From Eubacteriales bacterium (GTDB lineage Bacteria > Bacillota > Clostridia > Oscillospirales > Butyricicoccaceae), in NCBI GenBank assembly GCA_030524285.1, contig JAUNGQ010000010.1:1-43308 (forward strand): a stretch of DNA of 43,308 bases. Direction: 5' to 3'. A program made the position numbers and the translations under genes. Each line of letters begins with the position of its first letter. Position 1 is the first letter of the stretch. The notes under the pieces are model-generated. The model saw nothing but the letters and a program-made list of their open reading frames with translations, did not search any database and was not told the DNA's origin. This document shows positions 38,654 through 43,308 of the stretch, piece after piece.

Positions 38654-39015
38654 TCGCTATTTCCTCCTGATTCATAAATCGAAAAGCATTCCTCATAAAT
38701 CCGGTCCGCCTCCTTCTGTACCTTGCGTACAAAGGTATCGTACCGGTTTAACAATTCCCTGCCTTCGGGTGTCAGTACAGCTTTTCCACCGCCGCTGCCG
38801 CCGGCCTCCCGCTGCAGCAGCGCAAAGCCCAGATCTTCTTCAGAATGCTTGAGAATTTTCCATGCTTTGGAATATGCCATACCCATATCCCGGCAGGCCG
38901 CCCGAATGGAACCGCGTGCTTCCACACCATGCAGCAGCTCAGCCACACCTGGCCCAAACGATTTTCTACCGCGGAACAGGCGCAGCCTTAAATCATATCG
39001 CAATGGTTCCGACAT
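38650..39015 (-). CDS. ModE-type winged-helix regulator
   Basis: A 121-residue protein equal to the N-terminal DNA-binding domain of ModE, without the molybdate-binding part. Typical are 'GPGVAELLHGVEARGSIRAA', 'DMGMAYSKAWKILKHSEEDL' and 'GGSGGGKAVLTPEGRELLNR'. Stand-alone forms are LysR-type HTH regulators of varied control. GGAG lies 7 nt before the ATG at 39015. It overlaps the following NAGPA-domain gene by 4 bp. This heads a five-gene run, unusual for a molybdate regulator, as no mod transport genes are present. Its ligand is unknown. Confidence 0.85.
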   Translation of the reverse strand: MSEPLRYDLRLRLFRGRKSFGPGVAELLHGVEARGSIRAACRDMGMAYSKAWKILKHSEEDLGFALLQREAGGSGGGKAVLTPEGRELLNRYDTFVRKVQKEADRIYEECFSIYESGGNSE

Positions 39016-39047
39016 CGTCATACTCCTTTGCTTTCATGCTGTCTGTT

Positions 39048-39053
39048 ATTATA
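39048..39053 (-). promoter_or_regulatory. -10 box of the ModE-like five-gene run
   Basis: Minus strand TATAAT preceded by TGC (extended -10). The best -35, TTCACA, is 19 bp upstream. Confidence 0.6.
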
Positions 39054-39121
39054 GCATAAATTTCCGTACTTTTGTGAACATTTCAAGAAGATAGAGGGAT
39101 GAAAGGAAATGCACTGTGTCA

Positions 39122-39150
39122 TTGACAGAAAATGCCATATCCTGTATATT
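39122..39150 (+). promoter_or_regulatory. Promoter of the 55-residue membrane protein gene
   Basis: TTGACA (39122-39127), 17-bp spacer, TATATT (39145-39150). Leader about 24 nt. Confidence 0.8.
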
Positions 39151-39180
39151 GAATATATAAGAGGAAAGGGGGGAACTTTT

Positions 39181-39348
39181 ATGATTCCTGTTGAAGTATT
39201 ATGCCAACTTTTCAATCTCGTATTGCTTGTTGGGATTTTGATCTTCCTCGTGATTGTTGCCAGAGCGCTGAACACCTATACCCGAAAAAACGCCCAAAAG
39301 CTTGCCAAAATCCTTCCATTTCCGCGCAGGCATGACGCACAAAAATAA
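39181..39348 (+). CDS. Small single-helix membrane protein (55 residues)
   Basis: No known family recognised. One helix ('LFNLVLLVGILIFLVIVA') with a short N-terminus ('MIPVEVLCQ') and a long basic tail ('YTRKNAQKLAKILPFPRRHD') that should face the cytoplasm. AAAGGGGGG lies 7 nt before the ATG. It has its own promoter and a strong terminator, so it is a complete unit. It lies directly upstream of toxin locus 2 but shows no resemblance to the toxin. Confidence 0.8.
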   Translation: MIPVEVLCQLFNLVLLVGILIFLVIVARALNTYTRKNAQKLAKILPFPRRHDAQK

Positions 39349-39363
39349 ATTGATGCAACAACA

Positions 39364-39400
39364 AAAATGCTCCGCCGGAACGTATCCAGGCGGAGCATTT
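39364..39400 (+). terminator. Terminator of the 55-residue membrane protein gene
   Basis: Perfect 10-bp stem ATGCTCCGCC / GGCGGAGCAT (39367-39376 and 39389-39398), then TT and GC. Confidence 0.75.
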
Positions 39401-39408
39401 GCTGCTTC

Positions 39409-39437
39409 TTGACGCGATATCATAATTCTGCTAAGAT
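39409..39437 (+). promoter_or_regulatory. Toxin promoter, locus 2
   Basis: TTGACG (39409-39414), 17-bp spacer ending TGC, TAAGAT (39432-39437). Both boxes and the spacing equal those of toxin 1. Confidence 0.9.
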
Positions 39438-39450
39438 ACATATGTGGTAA

Positions 39451-39702
39451 GACATACACAGCAAGGCGGAAAGCCCTTTCCTTTTTCGACTTCTTTTTCG
39501 CCCTCCGGAGTTTTGAAGCAAAGGAGGGCTGCCCCATGGTAACGCATGCTGAGCTATATCAGTATACATTAGTAATCATTGGTATCATCGGGCTGTTCGT
39601 AGCAGTCCATAACAAGAAGTAACCCGCCTCACTCCCATAAGGCGGGTTACTCTTTCTTTAACCTAACTTTATAGGACAGGGCAATCCGTCTGCTGGTATG
39701 CC
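39451..39702. repeat. Inverted repeats bounding toxin locus 2
   Basis: GACATACACAGCA... (39451-39481, plus) and GGCATACCAGCA... (39674-39702, minus) share RCATAC, CAGCA, CGGA and GCCCT-TCC in order. Each is close to the predicted 5' end of its RNA, as in locus 1. Confidence 0.7.
39536..39622 (+). CDS. Holin-like type I toxin 2 (28 residues)
   Basis: 'MVTHAELYQYTLVIIGIIGL' followed by 'FVAVHNKK'. It shares the MVT start, YTLVIIGII core and Lys end with toxin 1 and belongs to the same holin-like toxin group. AAAGGAGG precedes the ATG. In the mRNA GCCCUCC (39500-39506) pairs with GGAGGGC (39523-39529) and covers this site. An antisense RNA is predicted from the 3' side. Toxic action is inferred from the family, not shown. 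Confidence 0.88.
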   Translation: MVTHAELYQYTLVIIGIIGLFVAVHNKK

Positions 39703-39714
39703 TTGCCTTTTTCC
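39612..39714 (-). ncRNA. Predicted antisense antitoxin RNA, locus 2
   Basis: About 100 nt from the promoter at 39721-39749 to the hairpin AACCCGCC/GGCGGGTT (39621-39648), then ACTTCTTG. It covers the toxin stop codon and 3' untranslated region. No open frame with a ribosome site. Confidence 0.7.
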
Positions 39715-39720
39715 ATTTTT

Positions 39721-39749
39721 AGCATAGCATTTCATTGCGATTTTGTCAA
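39721..39749 (-). promoter_or_regulatory. Antitoxin-RNA promoter, toxin locus 2
   Basis: Minus strand TTGACA (39744-39749), 17-bp spacer ending TGC, TATGCT (39721-39726). A stronger consensus match than the toxin promoter. Confidence 0.85.
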
Positions 39750-39785
39750 CAATTTTCATAAAGCCCCCCATAGAAAGGACACGTT

Positions 39786-40598
39786 ATGTTAAAGGATATT
39801 CGAGTCATTGTTTCTGATTTTGACGGCACACTTCTCGACGACGAAAAGCGTTTACCGGAACAGTTTCCCGCTCTACTGGACGCACTGGAGCAGCGCGGCA
39901 TTCGTTTCATTGCTGCCAGCGGACGGCAATATTACAATATCCGTGCCCAGCTGCCGGACGGTATGGCAGACCGTGTGGATTATATCGCAGAAAACGGCGC
40001 TATGACCGTGCGCAACAACGAAATCTGCTGGGTAGATGAAATGCCGATGTCCGATGTTGCCGCTATTGTGCATACCGTGCGCAGCACAAAGGGCTGTTAT
40101 GCAATCCTCTGTGGCGCACAATGCGCATATTTTGAAAACGGCAACGTTGCGGAGCTGGTGCATCATGCAAACATGTATTATGCCCGTTTGCAGCTTGTGC
40201 AGGATATATTGGAAGCGGCTGCAACAGATCGTATCTGCAAGATTGCTGTCTTTCACAATCATGACGCCGAGCACGTTTCCTATCCGGCCCTGCTTCCGTT
40301 CGCAGACCACATGCAGGTTGCTTTATCTGGCGACTGCTGGGTGGATGTGATGAACCCATCTGTCAGCAAAGGTACTGCTCTGACGGAACTGTTGCGTCAA
40401 ATGCAGATTTCTCCAGAGCGCTGCATGGCATTCGGCGATTATCTGAATGATATCCAGCTGCTACAGGCAAGCGGCCATCCCTATGTCATGGAAAATGCGC
40501 ATCCGCAGCTTTTGGAGCTGTTTGACTGCACCGGCGGACACAATAACCACGCCGGTGTTTTGAAGACCATCTGCCGCGAGCTGGGGATTGTACTGTAG
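39786..40598 (+). CDS. HAD-family phosphatase, Cof type
   Basis: A 270-residue hydrolase of the Cof/IIB subgroup. Motif I is 'VSDFDGTLLDDEKRLP' with the nucleophile Asp, motif II is 'FIAASGRQYYN', the Lys is in 'NPSVSKGTALTELL', and motif IV is 'CMAFGDYLNDIQLLQAS'. Such enzymes dephosphorylate sugar phosphates, nucleotides or cofactors with Mg2+. The substrate is not predictable. AAAGGA precedes the ATG. It converges on spoIID with only 9 bp between the stop codons. Confidence 0.93.
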   Translation: MLKDIRVIVSDFDGTLLDDEKRLPEQFPALLDALEQRGIRFIAASGRQYYNIRAQLPDGMADRVDYIAENGAMTVRNNEICWVDEMPMSDVAAIVHTVRSTKGCYAILCGAQCAYFENGNVAELVHHANMYYARLQLVQDILEAAATDRICKIAVFHNHDAEHVSYPALLPFADHMQVALSGDCWVDVMNPSVSKGTALTELLRQMQISPERCMAFGDYLNDIQLLQASGHPYVMENAHPQLLELFDCTGGHNNHAGVLKTICRELGIVL

Positions 40599-40607
40599 GC
40601 TGTTGTT

Positions 40608-41669
40608 TTATTTTTCTCCCAGCTTTTCCACTTTTGTTCCGGTGTAATAATGCAGCAGGATTTCCTCATAGCTGCTGCCGTTTTCTGCCATGCTTTTCGC
40701 ACCGTACTGGCTCATGCCGACACCATGTCCATAGCCCTGTGTATGAAAGGTAATCGAGGTATCTGTTGTACTGATGGTAAAATGCGTTGAGTTCAGCTTG
40801 AATAGTTCCCGCACTTCTGTTCCCTTGAGCTGCTCCCCGCCGATTTTACAGGCTGTGACACCGCCGGCTTCCGAGCTTTCGATATCGGTAAACCAGGTCT
40901 TCGGCAAGCCTGTCAGGTTGATATCGGGATATTTTGCCAGCATGATCTGCCGAAATTCCTCTGCGCCAAGTGTAACCGACGCATCATATTCCGGACAGGC
41001 GTCATCTCCGGTGCTTTCCACAGCAACCAGATAGGGAATATCACTTCCCCAGACACTGACCGCCGATTCCGTTTCCTGCGCGGAGGCCGAATGGAAGACA
41101 GCTACAATCGGACTGCCGTTATAGGTGATAATTTCCCCTGCCGTTGCGTTCGCAGCATCCTCCACCTTTTCCCTCCATTCCTTTGCCTTGTTGCCCCATA
41201 GATCCTTTGCCTGTGTATCCAGATCGACAAAGGCCGCACAGTGGGTATAATCATCACATACCACGGCGTCAGGATGCTTTTCATCTGTCCCAAGCGATTT
41301 TTTATACATGGCAAATGTGCGTGCCGCTACTGCCTGCGCTTTGAGCGCTTCCTCCGGGAAGGAGGCAGGGATTTCTGCCGCCACAGTTCCGGCTGCATAC
41401 TGCTCCAGCGTCATTTCCTTCACAGTTCCATTGACGGAAACTGCAATCGTCTCTGTAGTATCCTGCTTGTTTTCCTCTTTTTCCGCGGTATTATTCGTTT
41501 TTTCTGCACTTTCACCATCTGAAGCCTGCGAATCCAAAATATTTTCTACATTTTGGACGGAATGGATTTTTTCTTCTTTCTCTGCCCCTTTTTGGTAATA
41601 TTGAAATCCAATGGGTGCAATATATACTAAAAATATGACTATTATAACCAAGAAAAATAAGCGTTTCAT
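40608..41669 (-). CDS. spoIID: Stage II sporulation protein D (SpoIID)
   Basis: A 353-residue membrane-anchored lytic transglycosylase needed for engulfment of the forespore. One N-terminal helix ('LFFLVIIVIFLVYIAPIGF') is followed by a Glu/Thr-rich linker and the SpoIID/LytB domain. This begins 'TLEQYAAGTVAAEIPASFPE', goes on 'LKAQAVAARTFAMYK' and ends 'HTQGYGHGVGMSQYGAKSMA'. GAAAGG lies about 12 nt before the ATG at 41669. No spoIIM or spoIIP is next to it. Its presence suggests an endospore-forming ancestry. Confidence 0.93.
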   Translation of the reverse strand: MKRLFFLVIIVIFLVYIAPIGFQYYQKGAEKEEKIHSVQNVENILDSQASDGESAEKTNNTAEKEENKQDTTETIAVSVNGTVKEMTLEQYAAGTVAAEIPASFPEEALKAQAVAARTFAMYKKSLGTDEKHPDAVVCDDYTHCAAFVDLDTQAKDLWGNKAKEWREKVEDAANATAGEIITYNGSPIVAVFHSASAQETESAVSVWGSDIPYLVAVESTGDDACPEYDASVTLGAEEFRQIMLAKYPDINLTGLPKTWFTDIESSEAGGVTACKIGGEQLKGTEVRELFKLNSTHFTISTTDTSITFHTQGYGHGVGMSQYGAKSMAENGSSYEEILLHYYTGTKVEKLGEK

Positions 41670-41704
41670 GGCATATTCCCTTTCCTTTCTGTCATAGTCT
41701 GTAT

Positions 41705-41733
41705 TTGACATATTTGCAGGATTGATGTAATAT
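41705..41733 (+). promoter_or_regulatory. Citrate synthase promoter
   Basis: TTGACA (41705-41710), 17-bp spacer, TAATAT (41728-41733) preceded by TG. Leader about 80 nt. Confidence 0.7.
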
Positions 41734-41822
41734 ATAATTCATAAAAAGTACTCTTGTTTCGTTTTCTGCGCTTATTTCCCCGTCTGGCAGGAAACGGACG
41801 CCTGAATGACGAGGTGATTCCA

Positions 41823-43187
41823 ATGGTTGACATGATGAAAAACATGCGTTCTTCCGTCATTGACAATCTATGCAATAACTTTCAGCAAAATAACCTGATT
41901 CAGCCGAAAATGTTTTCCAAGTACGGCGTGAAGCGTGGCCTGCGTAATGCAGACGGTACGGGTGTTCTGGCTGGTATTACCTGTGTATCCAACGTTCACG
42001 GTTATATGGTAAATGAAGGCGAAGTAGAACCGATTGAAGGCCGCCTGACCTATCGTGGTCATAACCTGTATGACCTGCTGGACGGCTTTGATGCGGAAGA
42101 CCGCTTTGGTTTTCCGGAAACCTCTTATCTGCTGCTTTCCGGCTCCCTGCCGAATCAGGAGCAGCTCAATGATTTTACGGAACTGCTGGCAGATGACTGC
42201 TCCCTGCCGGATGGCTTTACAGAGGACGTCATCATGCGTGCGCCGAGCCGTGACCTGATGAATAAGCTGGCTGTTTCTACGCTGGCCTTGTATTCCTATG
42301 ACCCAAATCCGGATGATACCAGCCTAGAAAATATGGTGCGTCAGGCAATCAGCCTGATTGCCAAGTTCCCGGTTATCATCTCCCATGCATACCAGTCCAA
42401 GCGTCGTTATTACGACAACGCTTCGATGTTCCTGCATATGCCGGACCGCAATTATACCACCGCAGAAAATATTCTGAGCCTGATCCGCCCGGATGGTATG
42501 TTTACCCGTGAAGAGGCTATGCTGCTTGACCGCTGTCTGATTATCCATGCAGAGCATGGCGGCGGTAACAACTCTGCCTTTACCACCCGTGTTGTTTCTT
42601 CCTCTGCAACCGATACGTACTCTGCTATTGCAGCCGCAATCGGTTCGCTGAAGGGCCCGCGCCATGGTGGCGCCAACCTGCGTGTATGCAAGCAGTTTGA
42701 TGAAATGAAGGCGAATATCTCCAACTGGGAAGATGAAGACGAAGTTCTGGACTATCTGTGCAAGATTCTGCGCAAGGAGGCTGGCGACGGCTCTGGCCTG
42801 ATTTACGGCATGGGCCATGCGGTTTATACGCTGTCTGACCCGCGTGCGGTTGCACTGAAGAATACTGCCCGCCCGCTGGCAGCAGAAAAGGGCTTTGAAC
42901 GTGAATTCAATCTGATTGAGTTGACCGAACGTCTTTCACCGGAAGCATTTTATCGTGTCCGCGGGGAACACAAGATCATGTGCGCCAATGTAGATATGTA
43001 TTCCGGTCTGGTTTACGAGATGCTGGGTATTCCACAGGAAATGTATACCCCGTTGTTTGCCACTGCACGTATTGTCGGCTGGCTGGCACACCGCATCGAA
43101 GAAGTTACTACCGGCGGCAAGATTATCCGTCCGGCATACAAACCGATTATTTCCCGCTCCGGCTATACACCGGTTACGGACAGATAA
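41823..43187 (+). CDS. gltA: Citrate synthase
   Basis: A 454-residue enzyme condensing acetyl-CoA and oxaloacetate to citrate, the carbon entry to glutamate synthesis in anaerobes. Characteristic parts are 'PIEGRLTYRGHNLYDLLDGF', 'LIIHAEHGGGNNSAFTTRVV' and 'GSLKGPRHGGANLRV', carrying catalytic His residues. 'YGMGHAVYTLSDPRAVALKN' carries the third His and the Arg near oxaloacetate. GAGGTG lies 7 nt before the ATG at 41823. The longer frame start at 41754 lies inside the leader. A 2-methylcitrate synthase activity cannot be ruled out. No aconitase gene is in view. Confidence 0.93.
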   Translation: MVDMMKNMRSSVIDNLCNNFQQNNLIQPKMFSKYGVKRGLRNADGTGVLAGITCVSNVHGYMVNEGEVEPIEGRLTYRGHNLYDLLDGFDAEDRFGFPETSYLLLSGSLPNQEQLNDFTELLADDCSLPDGFTEDVIMRAPSRDLMNKLAVSTLALYSYDPNPDDTSLENMVRQAISLIAKFPVIISHAYQSKRRYYDNASMFLHMPDRNYTTAENILSLIRPDGMFTREEAMLLDRCLIIHAEHGGGNNSAFTTRVVSSSATDTYSAIAAAIGSLKGPRHGGANLRVCKQFDEMKANISNWEDEDEVLDYLCKILRKEAGDGSGLIYGMGHAVYTLSDPRAVALKNTARPLAAEKGFEREFNLIELTERLSPEAFYRVRGEHKIMCANVDMYSGLVYEMLGIPQEMYTPLFATARIVGWLAHRIEEVTTGGKIIRPAYKPIISRSGYTPVTDR

Positions 43188-43202
43188 CAACATCATATAT
43201 AA

Positions 43203-43232
43203 CAAAGAGGATGCCCTGCGGTATCCTCTTAA
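43203..43232 (+). terminator. Possible citrate synthase terminator
   Basis: Stem AAGAGGAT / ATCCTCTT (43205-43212 and 43223-43230) with a 10-nt loop. No T-run follows directly; TTATTTTTTA comes 10 nt later. Confidence 0.5.
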
Positions 43233-43251
43233 ATTATGGATTATTTTTTAT

Positions 43252-43300
43252 AAGGCTCCCTCCCAGAGGGAGCTGTCAGCAAAGCTGACTGAGGGAGTTT
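43252..43300 (+). repeat. Dispersed intergenic palindrome, type A
   Basis: GGCTCCCTC-CCA-GAGGGAGC, then GTCAGC-AAA-GCTGAC, then TGAGGGAGTTTT. The first arm can pair with either GAGGGAG copy. Near-identical to the minus-strand copy at 34724-34773. Confidence 0.85.
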
Positions 43301-43308
43301 TATATCAA

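Noticed and set aside
1-43308. tRNA, rRNA, tmRNA or insertion-sequence genes
   Set aside because: Reading both strands gave no cloverleaf-type GGTTCGAATCC arm, rRNA segment, transposase or integrase. A tRNAscan and IS search would settle it.

Overview
The window looks like chromosome from an anaerobic, low-to-mid GC Firmicute of the gut Clostridia, most like the Oscillospirales (Butyricicoccus/Agathobaculum/Faecalibacterium-type). This is inferred from strong AGGAGG-type ribosome sites, TTGaca-17-TAtaAT promoters, a spoIID gene, an S-layer-homology protein, holin-like type I toxins, a CIRCE operator, PTS enzyme I, a ferredoxin-type sirohaem protein and a dispersed CTCCCTC/GAGGGAG intergenic repeat. 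No rRNA, tRNA, phage, insertion sequence or CRISPR array was recognised.

Layout. (1) 1-7.1 kb is an alpha-galactoside locus: the end of an AraC regulator, a GH36 alpha-galactosidase, a GPH-type sugar symporter, a 41-residue orphan peptide, a LacI regulator and galE. Imported melibiose- or raffinose-type sugars would be split by the galactosidase, and galE would feed galactose into glycolysis. (2) 7.1-9.4 kb is htpG under a perfect CIRCE operator. (3) 9.4-10.4 kb is an unusual cluster of four paralogous 33-39 residue peptides (LP...IPxHM motif), two of them identical tandem copies. (4) 10.4-13.3 kb holds an anchored RCC1-repeat protein, gluQ and a NifX-like protein with a cysteine tail. (5) 13.3-21.1 kb is housekeeping: ptsI, a sirohaem/4Fe-4S protein, a flavin reductase-like protein, a secreted metallo-beta-lactamase-fold protein, YjbQ, a potassium channel and pta. 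(6) 21.1-28.5 kb is transport: two MATE pumps, a BCCT carrier and an ABC exporter. (7) 28.6-32.5 kb holds an Mrp/Nbp35 Fe-S carrier, a cation exchanger behind a yybP-ykoY-like riboswitch, a VanZ-like protein and azlCD. (8) 32.7-43.3 kb holds an SLH protein, two type I toxin-antitoxin loci, a tightly packed ModE-like/NAGPA/small membrane/RsmF-like/YbjN run, a HAD phosphatase, spoIID and citrate synthase.

The most striking non-textbook signals are these. First, the IPxHM micropeptide cluster. Second, two toxin loci about 4 kb apart, each with a toxin promoter, an opposing antisense-RNA promoter, a leader hairpin hiding the ribosome site, and locus-specific inverted repeats placing the same motif at the 5' ends of both RNAs. 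Third, an identical C-x-H-D-C-x2-C-x3-C motif at the N-terminus of the Mrp-type carrier and the C-terminus of the NifX-like protein. Fourth, the riboswitch before the cation exchanger. Fifth, long leaders with terminator-like hairpins before ptsI and the BCCT carrier.

All functions are assigned by reading translated sequence and motifs; no database search or folding program was run. Promoters and hairpins were found by eye.
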